The position numbers and the translations under genes were made by a program. The notes beneath the pieces are model-generated. The model worked only from the letters and a program-made list of their open reading frames with translations. It was not told where the DNA came from and made no database searches. 64,000 nt of DNA, from assembly GCA_003569185.1 (NCBI GenBank), contig BGOJ01000001.1:128557-192556 (forward strand), read 5' to 3'. Shown one piece after another: positions 27,370 to 39,950 of this stretch. This DNA is from Candidatus Planktophila sp. Lineage in GTDB: Bacteria; Actinomycetota; Actinomycetes; Nanopelagicales; Nanopelagicaceae. The first letter of the stretch is position 1. Every line of letters begins with the position of its first letter.

Positions 27370-28197
27370 ATGAAGGTATTAGGCGGCTCAAGCAGAGCAT
27401 CAGTATTAACTCTGCGTAAATCATTAGCACAGGTTGTTGATAAACAATCAGCTAATGATGTGGCCGTATTTGCCAGTGACTTATTTATTATTCTTTCAGT
27501 TTTAAGCACCTCAATTGGTGTCAGACGTGCACTAACTGATAACTCTCGTGATGCCGGTTCTAAAGCGGAGTTAATCTCTAACTTGTTTGGGAAAAATATC
27601 AGCGCCCCAGCACAATCTCTCCTTGCTAGTGCTGCATCGCTTAGATGGTCTAGCCCAGGTGAGATTGCAGATGCAATTGAAAATCTAGCTGTTGAGGCAG
27701 AGGCTGCTGCTGCAGATAAAAATGGTGAGTTAGAAAAAGTTGAAAACCAACTATTTGATTTTGCCAGAGTCCTTCGGGCAAATCCTGAGCTTCGCCAAGC
27801 ATTAAACACCTCCGCCGATACCGATTTGGGCAAAGTAACACTGCTTGAGAGTTTGGTTAAAGGTAAGTATGCGAACTCAACTCTTAACTTACTTCGTAAA
27901 GTAGTTTCACTTCGCAGAGGTCGCAGTATTGATGCCACATTAGCTGCCTACTCACATTATGTTTCAACCCGCAAAGATCGATTAGTTGCTCATGTTAAAA
28001 GCGCTGTTGAGTTAAGTGATGCCCAGTTAAGTAAGTTAAATGCCGCCCTGGCTAAGCAAATGGGTAGAGATGTTCATATCAATCTTGAGATTGATCCAAA
28101 AGTTTTAGGTGGCATATCTATTAGGTATGCCGATGATGTTATTGATGGCACCATCGTTAATCGTTTAGCAGAAGCGGGCAGAGCGCTCGTAAGTTAG
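27370..28197 (+). CDS. atpH: ATP synthase F1 subunit delta
   Basis: Links the peripheral stalk to the alpha3-beta3 head. At 275 residues it is the longer actinobacterial type; the usual delta domain is in the C-terminal 180 residues ([10 protein letters not shown]..., [35 protein letters not shown]), with an extra N-terminal helical part. No fused b-type helix, unlike mycobacterial b-delta. Confidence 0.93.
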   Translation: MKVLGGSSRASVLTLRKSLAQVVDKQSANDVAVFASDLFIILSVLSTSIGVRRALTDNSRDAGSKAELISNLFGKNISAPAQSLLASAASLRWSSPGEIADAIENLAVEAEAAAADKNGELEKVENQLFDFARVLRANPELRQALNTSADTDLGKVTLLESLVKGKYANSTLNLLRKVVSLRRGRSIDATLAAYSHYVSTRKDRLVAHVKSAVELSDAQLSKLNAALAKQMGRDVHINLEIDPKVLGGISIRYADDVIDGTIVNRLAEAGRALVS

Positions 28198-28200
28198 CTT

Positions 28201-28225
28201 TAACAGATGCCAACAGCATCTGTTA
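28201..28225 (+). other. Hairpin in the atpH-atpA spacer
   Basis: A perfect 10-bp inverted repeat TAACAGATGC / GCATCTGTTA with loop CAACA, right after the atpH stop and about 25 bases before atpA. No T tract follows, so it is probably an mRNA processing or stability element that adjusts subunit ratios; function is inferred. Confidence 0.6.
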
Positions 28226-28249
28226 TTTAAAGAGAGAAGAGAGAAAAAG

Positions 28250-29886
28250 ATGGCCGAAGTAAGTATCCGCCCCGAAGAGATTCGGGATGCACTGGCAAAA
28301 CATGTCGCTGCATACAAACCAGGAGCTGCCGTAAAGGATGAAATCGGTAGCGTCACCGAAGCAGGAGATGGCATCGCACGTGTTGAAGGTCTGCCATCAA
28401 CAATGACCAATGAGTTATTAAAGTTTGAAAATGGCACATTAGGTCTTGCGCTGAACTTAGATGTTCGCGAAATCGGTGTAGTTATTTTGGGTGAGTTCAC
28501 CGGAATTGAAGAAGGAACAACTGTTCGCCGCACTGGAGAAATTCTCTCTGTTCCAGTTGGCGATGGTTTCCTAGGACGTGTAGTTGACGCACTTGGCCGG
28601 CCAATTGATGGCAAGGGTGAGATTAAAGCTGAAACAACTCGTGCGCTTGAAATTCAAGCACCATCTGTTGTGCAACGCCAGCCAGTTAAAGAACCAATGC
28701 AAACTGGAATTAAAGCAATTGACTCAATGACTGCAATCGGCCGCGGTCAACGTCAGTTGATTATTGGTGATCGCCAGACTGGTAAGACTGCAATTGCAGT
28801 TGACACAATTATTAACCAATTGGAGAACTGGAAGAGTGGGGATCCAAAGAAGCAGGTTAAATGTATTTATGTTGCGATTGGACAAAAGGGTTCAACAATT
28901 GCATCCGTAAAGGGCGCCCTTGAAGCAGCAGGTGCAATGGAGTACACAACAATTGTTGCAGCCCCAGCATCTGATCCAGCTGGATTTAAATATCTAGCCC
29001 CATACACCGGCTCATCAATTGGTCAGCACTGGATGTATAAAGGTCAACATGTATTAATTATTTTTGATGATCTATCAAAACAAGCAGAGGCTTATCGTTC
29101 AGTATCGCTATTGCTAAGGCGCCCACCGGGCCGCGAGGCATATCCTGGCGATGTTTTCTATTTACACTCTCGCTACTTGAGAGATGCGCAAAGTTATCTG
29201 ATGAATTAGGTGGCGGTTCAATGACTGGCTTGCCAATCATTGAGACTAAAGGAAATGACGTTTCAGCCTTTATTCCAACTAACGTAATTTCGATTACCGA
29301 TGGTCAGTGCTTCTTAGAGACTGATTTGTTTAACGCAGGTGTTCGTCCTGCGATTAACGTTGGTATTTCAGTATCTCGTGTTGGTGGATCAGCACAAACT
29401 AAGGCGATTAAAAAGATTGCCGGACGTCTTCGTCTTGATCTTGCGCAGTACCGTGAATTAGAAGCTTTCGCAGCTTTTGGTTCAGATCTTGATGCTGCAT
29501 CTAAAGCACAGCTAGAGCGCGGTGCACGAATGGTTGAACTATTAAAGCAAGGTCAGTACTCCCCATTCTCAGTTGAGCGCCAAGCGGCATCAATTTGGGC
29601 AGGAACTACTGGCAAAATGGATTCAATTCCAGTTGCAGATATTCGCCGATTTGAAGCAGAGTTCTTAGATTTCATCGCTCGTGAGCGTAAGCAAATCTTT
29701 GATGTAATTTCTGCAACTAGAGAGTTAACTGATGACACAGTTAAATCTTTGGAAGAGGCGATTACAACATTTAAAACTCAATTTAAATCATCAGTGGCAC
29801 CAGCTGTTAATGAGAAAAAAGCTGATGCATTAAGTGGTGAAGATAATGAGCAAATTACTCGTCAAGTACCAGCGGTAAAGCGATAA
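28250..29886 (+). CDS. atpA: ATP synthase F1 subunit alpha, split by a one-base frameshift
   Basis: Non-catalytic nucleotide-binding subunit of F1. The first part (28250-29173) carries the P-loop [13 protein letters not shown] near residue 180 and runs to ...FYLHSR. One missing base at about 29174 (CGCTAC where CGCTTAC is expected, for R-L-L-E-R-C) throws the frame to a stop at 29209. The frame that resumes reads [31 protein letters not shown] cut here, the normal continuation, to 29886. Corrected length is 545 residues. The gene is essential and otherwise intact, so an error in the sequence is more likely than a real mutation. Confidence 0.92.
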
Positions 29887-29906
29887 GAAAAGAGAGCTAG
29901 GAAAAA

Positions 29907-32236
<2,330 letters not shown>

Positions 32237-32239
32237 CAA

Positions 32240-32496
32240 ATGCTAAAAGTTGAGGTAGTTACCCCAGAGAAGCGGGTGTGGAGCGGAGAAGCAAAGATGG
32301 TCTCTGCTCGCACATTAGAAGGAGATCTTGGCGTTCTGCCAGGACATGCACCACTTCTTGGGGTACTTGCCGATGGAACTGTCTCAGTAAAGCTGCAGAT
32401 GGTTCGGTAAATGAGTTTGTAATAAATGGTGGTTTTATTTCAGTTTCAAATAACCGAGTTTCAATTTTGGGCGAAGCGCAGGTAGTTTCAAACTAG
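32240..32496 (+). CDS. atpC: ATP synthase F1 subunit epsilon, split by a one-base frameshift
   Basis: Short epsilon subunit. The reading from ATG 32240 gives LKVEVVTPEKRVWSGEAK and the DLGVLPGHAPLLGVL core to ...GTVSVK, then a missing A in the AAA run at about 32390 gives a false stop near 32407. The next frame continues AADGSVNEFVINGGFISVSNN and ends at 32496. Corrected length is 85 residues, lacking most of the C-terminal helical hairpin, as in other short actinobacterial epsilon subunits. It is convergent with glpX, only four bases apart. Confidence 0.85.
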
Positions 32497-32500
32497 TTTT

Positions 32501-33457
32501 TTATCTGTGCTCAGTTTCAATAATTCTTACCGTCTTAGATCTTCCTCTAACAACTAGTGAGTGTGAAACTGCGCCAAAAGCGTTATGGCGTACTCCTCGT
32601 AATAACTCACCATCAGTAATTCCGGTGGCAGAGAAGAAAACATCATCTGATGCAACTAAATCATTGGTTGAATAAATCTTAGAAAGATCATGTCCGGCAG
32701 CTTTTGCTGATTCTTTTTCACTATCACTTTGTGGCATTAACTGTCCTTGAATTACCCCGCCTAGTGCACGCATCGCAGCGGCAGTAACAACACCTTCTGG
32801 TGTACCACCGATACCCATCAAAATATCAATACCAGTTCCGATTCTTGCTGTCTCGATTGCAGCCGCCACATCACCATCTCGAATTAATCTAATTCGTGCA
32901 CCTGCTTGGCGTAAATCTTTTAACAATTGCGCATGACGTGGGCGATCAAGAACTATCACCGTAATATCTGAAACATCAACACCTTTTGCTTTTGCAACTT
33001 TTTTAACATTCTCACCAGCTGGGGCGGTGATATCTATTACTGAGGCTGCCTCTGGTCCAGTCACAATTTTGTTCATATAAAAAGCACCCTTTGGATCAAA
33101 CATGGTGCCTCGTGGCGCTAAAGCGATAACACTTACTGCACCATTTAATCCATTTGAAGTTAATGTGGTGCCATCAATTGGATCAACAGCAACATCACAG
33201 GCAGGCCCATTGCCATTACCAACCGCTTCGCCGTTATGCAACATTGGGGCGTTATCTTTTTCACCCTCACCAATAACAATTACACCTGACATATCAACGG
33301 TATTAATCATCTTTCGCATAGCAGCAACAGCTGCGCCATCAGCTGCATCTTTATCACCGCGACCAACCCAGGTAGATGCTGCAAGAGCGGCGGTTTCAGT
33401 AACTCTTACTAACTCAAGAGCTAAGTTGCGATCTGGAAAATTAAGTTCGACTGACAT
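32501..33457 (-). CDS. glpX: Fructose-1,6-bisphosphatase class II
   Basis: A gluconeogenic phosphatase of the GlpX type, the only FBPase class in many actinobacteria. The metal-binding signature VDPIDGTTL is near residue 92, with [11 protein letters not shown] near residue 63 and [16 protein letters not shown] near residue 215. About 318 residues. Start is ATG 33457 or GTG two codons earlier; both overlap the 3' end of murA, so the two are in one minus-strand operon. Confidence 0.94.
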   Translation of the reverse strand: MSVELNFPDRNLALELVRVTETAALAASTWVGRGDKDAADGAAVAAMRKMINTVDMSGVIVIGEGEKDNAPMLHNGEAVGNGNGPACDVAVDPIDGTTLTSNGLNGAVSVIALAPRGTMFDPKGAFYMNKIVTGPEAASVIDITAPAGENVKKVAKAKGVDVSDITVIVLDRPRHAQLLKDLRQAGARIRLIRDGDVAAAIETARIGTGIDILMGIGGTPEGVVTAAAMRALGGVIQGQLMPQSDSEKESAKAAGHDLSKIYSTNDLVASDDVFFSATGITDGELLRGVRHNAFGAVSHSLVVRGRSKTVRIIETEHR

Positions 33458-34697
33458 CTGCACCTAACGATTGAAGTTGAGCGGGAAAATCTGGGTAACC
33501 TCGATCAATATGGAAAGCATCCTCAATAATAGTCACACCATCACTGACTAGGGCGGCCAACACTAAGCCAGCGCCAGCACGAATGTCAGTAGCAACTACC
33601 GGTGCAGCAGAAAGCTGCTTGATTCCCGTAATTGCGGCGTGGTGGCCATCTACTTGAATTTTGGCGCCCAATCGCAATAACTCATTAACAAACATAAATC
33701 TTCCCTCAAATACATTTTCGGTAACAATTGATGTGCCTTCTGCAATTGAATTTAAAGTGATAACCATTGGTTGTAAATCAGTTGGAAACCCTGGGTAGGG
33801 AAGTGTTGCAACATCAACTGCGATTGGTCTTTTATCCATCTTTACTCTAAAACCAGTTTTGGTTGTGGTTACAACCGCGCCCGCCTCAACTAACTTATCT
33901 AATGGAAGCTCCAAGTGATCTGCTCTGCCATTTTCAATTGTGATATCGCCCTGGGTCATCGCCGCCGCAAATGCCCAAGTGCCAGAGACAATTCGATCTG
34001 CCAAGGTGGCATGAGTTGTTGGCGTTAATTTACTTACCCCTTCAATTGTTATGGTGTGGCTACCTAAGCCAGTTATTTTTGCGCCCATCGAAATTAAGAA
34101 CTCACCAAGATCTACTACATCTGGCTCTCTAGCTGCATTATCAATAACAGTTATGCCAGTTGCTAAGGTGGCTGCGGTCATAATGTTTTCGGTGGCGCCA
34201 ACACTTGGAAACTCAAGAGTTATCTTCGCACCCTTTAAACCAGAGGGTGCTTTAGCAATAATAAAACCATGCTCAGATGAAACTTGCGCGCCCATCTCAG
34301 TTAAACCATTTATATGAAAATCTAATCCTCGCGAACCAATCGCATCCCCGCCAGGAAGAGCTACCTCCGCAACCAACTCTCTAGCAATTAATGGCCCTAA
34401 TACATTTATGGATGCTCGCAACTTTCTAACCATGTCGTAATCGGCGCGATGACCAAGTTTTTGTGGAACATCAATGAGCACTTCATTGCTATCTCTATTA
34501 ATATCAACTTGGCACCCTAATCTGGTTAACAACTCAGCCATGTATTCAACATCGGCGATCGCCGGCAGATTTGTAATTTTTGATTGACCAGGAGCTAGCA
34601 AAGTTGCCGCCATTAATTTAAGTGCTGAGTTTTTTGCCCCAGAAACGCGAACTGTGCCAACTAATTTGGCACCTCCAACTACCCGCAAGCGTTCCAT
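33441..34697 (-). CDS. murA: UDP-N-acetylglucosamine 1-carboxyvinyltransferase, fosfomycin-insensitive type
   Basis: First committed step of peptidoglycan synthesis. Starting at ATG 34697 the protein is about 418 residues, with K22 in [12 protein letters not shown] and the active-site loop [13 protein letters not shown] in which D118 replaces the fosfomycin-targeted Cys (C115 in E. coli), as in mycobacteria. The frame opens upstream to 34754 but that would overlap the divergent cobalamin gene; TACAAT on the minus strand at 34706-34711 supports a start at 34697. Intrinsic fosfomycin resistance is expected from the known effect of Cys-to-Asp. Confidence 0.94.
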   Translation of the reverse strand: MERLRVVGGAKLVGTVRVSGAKNSALKLMAATLLAPGQSKITNLPAIADVEYMAELLTRLGCQVDINRDSNEVLIDVPQKLGHRADYDMVRKLRASINVLGPLIARELVAEVALPGGDAIGSRGLDFHINGLTEMGAQVSSEHGFIIAKAPSGLKGAKITLEFPSVGATENIMTAATLATGITVIDNAAREPDVVDLGEFLISMGAKITGLGSHTITIEGVSKLTPTTHATLADRIVSGTWAFAAAMTQGDITIENGRADHLELPLDKLVEAGAVVTTTKTGFRVKMDKRPIAVDVATLPYPGFPTDLQPMVITLNSIAEGTSIVTENVFEGRFMFVNELLRLGAKIQVDGHHAAITGIKQLSAAPVVATDIRAGAGLVLAALVSDGVTIIEDAFHIDRGYPDFPAQLQSLGADVSRT

Positions 34698-34734
34698 AAT
34701 TCCCCATTGTAATTGCTTGGGGTAGGGTGAGGTC
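34698..34734. promoter_or_regulatory. Divergent promoter pair murA / adenosyltransferase
   Basis: The 37-base gap holds TACAAT on the minus strand (34706-34711), eight bases before murA, and TAGGGT on the plus strand (34723-34728), six bases before the ATG at 34735. Both fit leaderless -10 placement. Seen as motifs only. Confidence 0.45.
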
Positions 34735-35310
34735 ATGGTCAACTTAACCCGCATTTACACAAAAACTGGCGATGATGGCACAACCTCACTCGGGGATATG
34801 AGCCGGACTTCAAAAAATGATCCACGACTTGAGGCGTATGCCACCGTTGATGAAGCAAACTCATCAATCGGAGTTGTGTTGGCAATGGGTGATATCAAAG
34901 ATGAAAGTATTAAGAAGTTGTTAATTCGAATTCAAAATGATTTATTTGATGTTGGTGCAGATCTTTGTACACCAGTAGTTGATAACCCAGCATCTGAACC
35001 GCTTCGAGTATTAGAGTCACAAATCGATTATTTAGAAAATCAGATCGATCACTACAACGAAAGTTTGCAACCACTGCGCTCATTTGTATTACCTTCCGGC
35101 ACTCCTGCTGCAGCGCTAATGCATGTGGCAAGAACTGTTACTAGAAGGGCAGAGCGCACTACTTGGCATGCAATCCATGCCTTCGGTGGTGGTGTTAATC
35201 CAATAACAGCAAAGTATTTAAATCGTCTTTCTGATTTATTATTTGTATTGGCAAGATTTGTTAATAAAGATGAAGGCGATCAGCTTTGGGTGCCAGGAGC
35301 AAACCGCTAA
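34735..35310 (+). CDS. Cob(I)alamin adenosyltransferase, PduO type
   Basis: Makes adenosylcobalamin from ATP and cob(I)alamin. 191 residues: the opening [16 protein letters not shown] (ATP loop), [12 protein letters not shown] near residue 40, and [11 protein letters not shown] near residue 135 followed by [12 protein letters not shown]. It implies a B12-dependent enzyme elsewhere, such as ribonucleotide reductase or methylmalonyl-CoA mutase. It is convergent with the next gene, and the two stops share CTAA (35307-35310). Confidence 0.93.
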   Translation: MVNLTRIYTKTGDDGTTSLGDMSRTSKNDPRLEAYATVDEANSSIGVVLAMGDIKDESIKKLLIRIQNDLFDVGADLCTPVVDNPASEPLRVLESQIDYLENQIDHYNESLQPLRSFVLPSGTPAAALMHVARTVTRRAERTTWHAIHAFGGGVNPITAKYLNRLSDLLFVLARFVNKDEGDQLWVPGANR

Positions 35311-35627
35311 GAAATTAGAGTTGCCTTGGCAATCTTTAAATCTTTTTCAAAAACTAAAATCTTAGGTCCAGTTTTAGTCTGAGATAGGGTTGCTTTAATC
35401 CCAACTGAAAGTAATTTCTGCCGCAGCATCTCACCTTCAATATGGTTTTTTGGCGAGGCAGCAACCTTTAGCAATCCATACTCATCTTCATTTCCTATTT
35501 TCTTAGCCCGCTCAACAACTGACTTATTATTTGAAAATGCCCATTTTAAAATAAGCGCCATTACGCCCACGATTAAAAAGCCAGAAAGAGATATTAGATA
35601 AAGCCCATTATTGATACCGCCAAGCAA
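35307..35627 (-). CDS. Small membrane protein of unknown function
   Basis: A 106-residue protein with one N-terminal hydrophobic helix (about 8-30, GLYLISLSGFLIVGVMALILKWAF cut) and a soluble C-terminal domain with an alternating beta-alpha pattern (GEMLRQKLLSVGIKATLSQT, KILVFEKDLKIAKATLI) that resembles small SPOR-like or DUF2007-type signal-transduction domains. The GH-type residue pattern is not diagnostic. An A/T-rich GGAG-like ribosome site (AAGGAGGGTTTGTA on the minus strand) precedes the ATG at 35627. Confidence 0.6.
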   Translation of the reverse strand: MLGGINNGLYLISLSGFLIVGVMALILKWAFSNNKSVVERAKKIGNEDEYGLLKVAASPKNHIEGEMLRQKLLSVGIKATLSQTKTGPKILVFEKDLKIAKATLIS

Positions 35628-35646
35628 TTACAAACCCTCCTTAAAC

Positions 35647-36359
35647 TTATCTAATTGGTGTGTAGATATTTGCTGGAAACTTTTCATCAGTTCCAGATTT
35701 ATGACAGATCGCAGAGATTCCACCAACTGAAATGCCATTTCGAGCCGGGCCTGCAACTGTTTGGCCAGAGTTAGGATCTAAAACAGATGGTCCATAAAGT
35801 GGCTCATCACTTACTAAAATAATATTTGCATAAGTCTGTGCAGAAAGTGGACCATATAAGGTTCGAAGTTTTCCTAGAGTCAATTTCTTACTCGCATCAT
35901 TAGGATCGATGCCATAAACAGTGGATTTAATTTCCCACCACTCACAACGGTAATCAGCTGCCACAATTACTGCACCACATGCATTTGATTCACACTTTTT
36001 AACTACCTCAGCAAGACCAGCCTTTGCTGAGATTAAGCCCAATAACTCTTTGCTTGTTGGGATTTTGCGTAAATTCCTTTATTTGCAGTAAAGCCAACTG
36101 GTGGCCAAACAGGAGATGGTGAAGGTATTGGTGTTGCAGTCTTCTTTACCTTCTTTTTCTTCTTTACCGGTTTCTTACTTGGCTTCTTGGTTGTTGATGA
36201 AACCGCAGGGGTTGCTTGGGCACTCTTTGAAACCGCTGGAGTTGCTTTTGCAGTAGGGCTTGCTTTAGGTGTTGGTGAAGCAGCATGTGCTGATGAAAGT
36301 AAGAGAGAAGAAGATGTAATTGCTGCAATTAGTAAATTTCGCTTCACTCTCTGCTCCAT
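35647..36359 (-). CDS. Secreted protein with Pro/Lys-rich linker, split by a one-base frameshift
   Basis: An exported protein of unknown function. The first part (36359 to about 36067) has a signal peptide (residues 1-27, ending AHAA), a Ser/Pro/Thr/Ala linker and a lysine-rich stretch (KKPSKKPVKKKKKVKK). A missing A in the run at 36063-36066 (minus-strand GCAAAATCCC for GCAAAAATCCC) breaks the frame. The second frame continues IPTSKELLGLISAKAGLAE and a C-terminal domain with two Cys pairs (CESNACGAV, CEWW, CHKSG) to 35647. Corrected length is 237 residues. The two frames match seamlessly, so I treat it as one gene. Function not recognised. Confidence 0.7.
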
Positions 36360-37138
36360 TTAAATTTCTTGATTGCAAAGATAAGTCCAAGAAGTAACCA
36401 AATAACTAGAACTAAGGCAGTTTTACCAATCTCCCAGCTACCTGCAACCTCTTGTGTTGCAAAATCATCTGGCAAGAAAACAGAACGCATTCCTTGAGTT
36501 AACCATTTCAAGGGAAATAGCGCAGCAAATTGCTGCATCCAAGATGGCAGTGAGGTGAAGACAAAAAACACACCACTAAAAAACTGCAAGATAATCACAA
36601 TGGGTGAGACCACCGCTGATGCACCTCGACCACTCTTTGGCACAATTGAAAATGCGATTCCGAGAATAGTTGAACAGGCACTACCTAGTATGACTAGCCA
36701 GGTGAAGTTCCACCAAAGATTAGCTTGGGTTGGCAGATTTAGATCAAAGACTACTGAGCCAAAAAACAATAGCAAGGCGGTTTGGATAATCATTAAAAAG
36801 GTTACGAGCAAAGCCTTTCCAATAAAGTATGAAGAGACTGACATTGGTGTGCCACGTAAGCGCTTTAAGGTTCCATCATCTCGCTCCATTGGAATTGTTA
36901 TCGCAAGTTGTTGAAAACCGGTGTTTACTAAACCAGATGCAATCATGCCAGCCACAAAGTATTGACTAAAGGTCACACCAGGTGCGATTGTGTCTTTAAA
37001 TACTGTGCCAAAAATGAATAGCAATATCACTGGGAAAAACAATGTAAAGACAACAGACTCTCGTTGACGTAAGAATTGTTTTAACTCTAATCCACTTCGA
37101 AGTAAGCCGATACGAATAGTTTCAACTATTGAATTCAT
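36344..37138 (-). CDS. ABC-2 type transporter permease
   Basis: Six-helix membrane subunit of a small exporter, 264 residues. The N-terminal ELKQFLRQRESVVFTLFFPVIL, the middle IPMERDDGTLKRLRGTP coupling-helix motif near residue 79 and the ABC2_membrane helices FSGVFFVFTSLPSWMQ are typical of DrrB-like permeases. Start ATG overlaps the stop of the ATPase gene (ATGA), so they form one transporter. Substrate unknown; such pairs export drugs, lipids or polymers. Confidence 0.9.
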   Translation of the reverse strand: MNSIVETIRIGLLRSGLELKQFLRQRESVVFTLFFPVILLFIFGTVFKDTIAPGVTFSQYFVAGMIASGLVNTGFQQLAITIPMERDDGTLKRLRGTPMSVSSYFIGKALLVTFLMIIQTALLLFFGSVVFDLNLPTQANLWWNFTWLVILGSACSTILGIAFSIVPKSGRGASAVVSPIVIILQFFSGVFFVFTSLPSWMQQFAALFPLKWLTQGMRSVFLPDDFATQEVAGSWEIGKTALVLVIWLLLGLIFAIKKFKWSRE

Positions 37139-37991
37139 CTAAGCTCACCAATCATCTTTAAATAAATCTCTTCTAAGTTAGGTCTAAGCACTTCCAGCTC
37201 TGGAATTTGTCCGTTAAAGCGCTGACTAAGTTTTAAAACCTCAGCCGTTGGATCTTGGGTGTGGATCTGATTTGTCACGCCATTTTCAAGCCAAGTTACC
37301 TTAGCTGGCGCATGGTTTCGACCACCAAGAGTTTGTGGGGTCGCAATCTCAAGAATTTTTCCATTGTTTATTACGCCAACTCGATCAGCTAATGCTTGTG
37401 CCTCATCTAAGTAATGGGTGGTTAAAAGAATTGTTGTTCCTTCTGCCTTTAATACTCTGATTAATTCCCAGAAAGATCTTCTCGCCTCTGGATCAAATCC
37501 AGTGGTTGGTTCATCTAGAAATAAAAGTTCTGGAGAGCCGATAATGCCGAGTGCAACATCTAAGCGACGGCGTTGACCTCCAGATAACTCACGGGCTTTT
37601 GCATTTACTTTTTCTCTTAAGCCAACCTCATCAATTACCTGTTCAACATTTCTAGGATTTCATAATAATTTGCATAATGTGAGATGGTTTCAACAACAGA
37701 TAAATCGGCTGCATCTGAGGTGGATTGCAAAACAATTCCAATTTGATTTCGCCATCGTTGGGCAGCATTACCTTTAGTTGCTGGATCAAAACCTAAAACT
37801 CTGACATCCCCGCTACTTGCTTTGCGATAACCCTCAAGAATTTCAACTGTTGTGGTTTTACCAGCTCCATTTGGACCAAGGAGTGCGAATATCTCACCAC
37901 GTTCAACAGTTAGATCTATGCCATCGACTGCACTCTTAGCGCCATACTTTTTACTCAGCCCACGTACCTCTATTGCTGCATTAACGCTCAT
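37135..37991 (-). CDS. ABC transporter ATP-binding protein (DrrA-like), split by a one-base frameshift
   Basis: The ATPase partner of the ABC-2 permease. The first part (37991 to about 37661) contains the Walker [17 protein letters not shown] and Q-loop QIGIVLQST, ending ...HYANYYE. One missing base in the run at 37658-37660 causes an early stop at 37635. The other frame continues [14 protein letters not shown], the signature [16 protein letters not shown], Walker [18 protein letters not shown] and [15 protein letters not shown], and ends MIGELR at 37135. The corrected protein is 285 residues with all motifs. The C-terminal half has no long uninterrupted ATG-started frame of its own, so it is easily missed. 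Confidence 0.88.
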
Positions 37992-38048
37992 GGCGACATC
38001 CTGCCGTAATTGGTAATAAATACTTAATTTATTCGGGAGAATAATCCT

Positions 38049-38372
38049 GTGAGTCCACGTAAAGCTAAGCCCAAGGGCAAAGGCAAGAGAGATTTCACTC
38101 ATGATGATGAGCGGGAGTTATCCACATCAAATGAATCCATTGAAGAACATGATGATGGAATCTTTGTAGTTAGAAAAATAAGTGGCTCTACATCAAATAA
38201 ACCATATCGATGTCCAGGTTGTGATCAGGTAATCCCAATGGCAACCCCACATACTGTGGCATGGCTAGAGCATGATCAATCAGGCCGACGCCATTGGCAT
38301 AACATTTGTTGGAGCAAGCGAAATCTAAGAAAACCAAAGGTTGAGCGAACTAGAAGCGCTCCTAGATATTGA
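38049..38372 (+). CDS. Small basic protein with Cys/His zinc-binding pattern
   Basis: A 107-residue protein conserved in actinobacteria (sometimes labelled ATP/GTP-binding protein without firm basis). Basic N-terminus ([10 protein letters not shown]), acidic middle, then [18 protein letters not shown] and [10 protein letters not shown], giving a likely CxxC-H-H-C zinc site. GTG start at 38049, GGGAG nine bases upstream. Role unknown. Confidence 0.7.
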   Translation: MSPRKAKPKGKGKRDFTHDDERELSTSNESIEEHDDGIFVVRKISGSTSNKPYRCPGCDQVIPMATPHTVAWLEHDQSGRRHWHNICWSKRNLRKPKVERTRSAPRY

Positions 38373-38423
38373 GATTTCTAGCGCGGAATATTTAAAATTG
38401 AATTTTCTAGTTATAGTTATCAA

Positions 38424-39950
38424 ATGAGCAAAACTTTTACCGCAACCAACCCAGCCACCGGCCAAGCTGTTGGAAATCCAATTACTGAGCACAGTTTTGA
38501 AGAGGTTAGCGCTGCCATTGCAGCTGCTGAAAAAATAAAAGCAAAGTTTGCCGCCACCACTCCAACCCAAAGATCTACCCTCCTTAATGCGATTGCAGAT
38601 TCAATTGAATCTGAAAAAGAAGCTTTAGCTCAAATTTCTCATTTAGAAACCGCACTACCTATGGCCAGAGTTACTGGTGAGGTAATGCGAACTGTTATTC
38701 AAATCCGTGCCTTTGCCGATCTAGTTAAAACTGGTGGACATCTGCTACCAATAATTGATTTAGCTGATCCAAATTTTCAACCAGTTGCACGTCCTGATCT
38801 TCGTAAGTCTCAACAACCATTGGGAGTTGTTTCGATATTTGCCGCATCAAACTTTCCATTAGCTTTTTCAGTTGCAGGCGGCGATAGCGCATCTGCATTG
38901 GCTGCAGGATGCCCAGTTGTTGTTAAGGCTCATCCATCACATCCAAATACCTGCCAAGCAGTTTATGATGCAATTACTAAAGCAATCACCGCGCAAGGAT
39001 TACCAAAAGAGATATTTTCATTAGTTCAGGGAGTAAATCCAGAGATAACCCATTGGTTAGCCAAGGACCCATTAATAACTGCAATTGGTTTTACTGGCTC
39101 TGGTTTAGTTGGAAAATTATTAATTAAGTTAGCGCAGGAGCGCCCCGTGCCAATTCCAGTGTTTGCAGAGATGGGTTCTTTAAATCCAGTCTTCTTCACA
39201 CCGACTGCATTAGCTGAAAAAGCAGATGAGTTAGCAAAGGCTGCGATGGATTCAGCGCTGCTGGGATCTGGCCAATTTTGCACAAAGCCTGGAATTATTA
39301 TTGTGCCAAGTGATGCATCCGGAGATAAATTTATTGCCCAAGTTCAAATTTATCTTTCAGAGCAAAAGGTTGGACCATTATTAAATAAAGGAATTGCCAC
39401 AAGATTTATTGAAGCAATAACATCAATTAGCAAGGCAAAGGGCGTAAAGGTATTAACTGGTGTAAGTAATCCAGATGGTTATGGTGTGACTCCAAGTATT
39501 TTTGTAGTTGATTGGGCTGATGTTAAAAATCATGATGATTTATTGGAGGAACACTTTGGTCCAACCTCAGTAATTATTAGAGCCCCATTTGATCAATACT
39601 TAGCTGTAGCAAAGGCGATGAGTGGTCAATTAGCCTCTGCAATTCATGCTGGTAATGATGAGAAGCTGCCAGAGTTAGTTTCACAATTAACCCAAAAAGC
39701 TGGCCGGGTAATTTGGAATGGTTTTCCAACCTCAGTTTCAGTTACCGCTGCGCAAAATCATGGCGGCCAATGGCCAGCCTCTTCCTCTCACACAACCTCT
39801 GTTGGCTTAGATTCACTATTCCGCTTTGTTCGCCCAGTGGTTTATCAAAACTTTCCAGATAATCAATTACCAGCTGAATTACAAAACGCTAATCCATATG
39901 CAATTGAGCGGGTAATTAATGGCGTGCGAAGTAATAAGGCGATTAACTAA
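38424..39950 (+). CDS. Aldehyde dehydrogenase of the 2-oxoglutarate semialdehyde dehydrogenase type
   Basis: Oxidises an aldehyde to an acid with NAD(P)+. The 508-residue sequence fits the ketoglutarate-semialdehyde (2,5-dioxovalerate) group: FAASNFPLAFSVAGGDSASALAAGC-type segment with N143, K168 in VVKAHPSHP, general base E249 in FAEMGSLNP and nucleophile C286 in GSGQFCTKPG. Such enzymes finish the oxidative (Weimberg-type) breakdown of pentoses, glucarate or hydroxyproline, yielding 2-oxoglutarate, though related ones oxidise other short aldehydes. TATAGT at 38412-38417 ends six bases before the ATG (leaderless). It abuts the convergent FAH gene with no gap. The neighbouring sugar-acid genes support the assignment. 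Confidence 0.85.
   Translation: MSKTFTATNPATGQAVGNPITEHSFEEVSAAIAAAEKIKAKFAATTPTQRSTLLNAIADSIESEKEALAQISHLETALPMARVTGEVMRTVIQIRAFADLVKTGGHLLPIIDLADPNFQPVARPDLRKSQQPLGVVSIFAASNFPLAFSVAGGDSASALAAGCPVVVKAHPSHPNTCQAVYDAITKAITAQGLPKEIFSLVQGVNPEITHWLAKDPLITAIGFTGSGLVGKLLIKLAQERPVPIPVFAEMGSLNPVFFTPTALAEKADELAKAAMDSALLGSGQFCTKPGIIIVPSDASGDKFIAQVQIYLSEQKVGPLLNKGIATRFIEAITSISKAKGVKVLTGVSNPDGYGVTPSIFVVDWADVKNHDDLLEEHFGPTSVIIRAPFDQYLAVAKAMSGQLASAIHAGNDEKLPELVSQLTQKAGRVIWNGFPTSVSVTAAQNHGGQWPASSSHTTSVGLDSLFRFVRPVVYQNFPDNQLPAELQNANPYAIERVINGVRSNKAIN

Noticed and set aside
29165-29220. Two separate alpha-subunit genes or a natural split atpA
   Set aside because: The halves join in mid-motif with exactly one base missing, and the second half has no plausible ribosome site or independent function.
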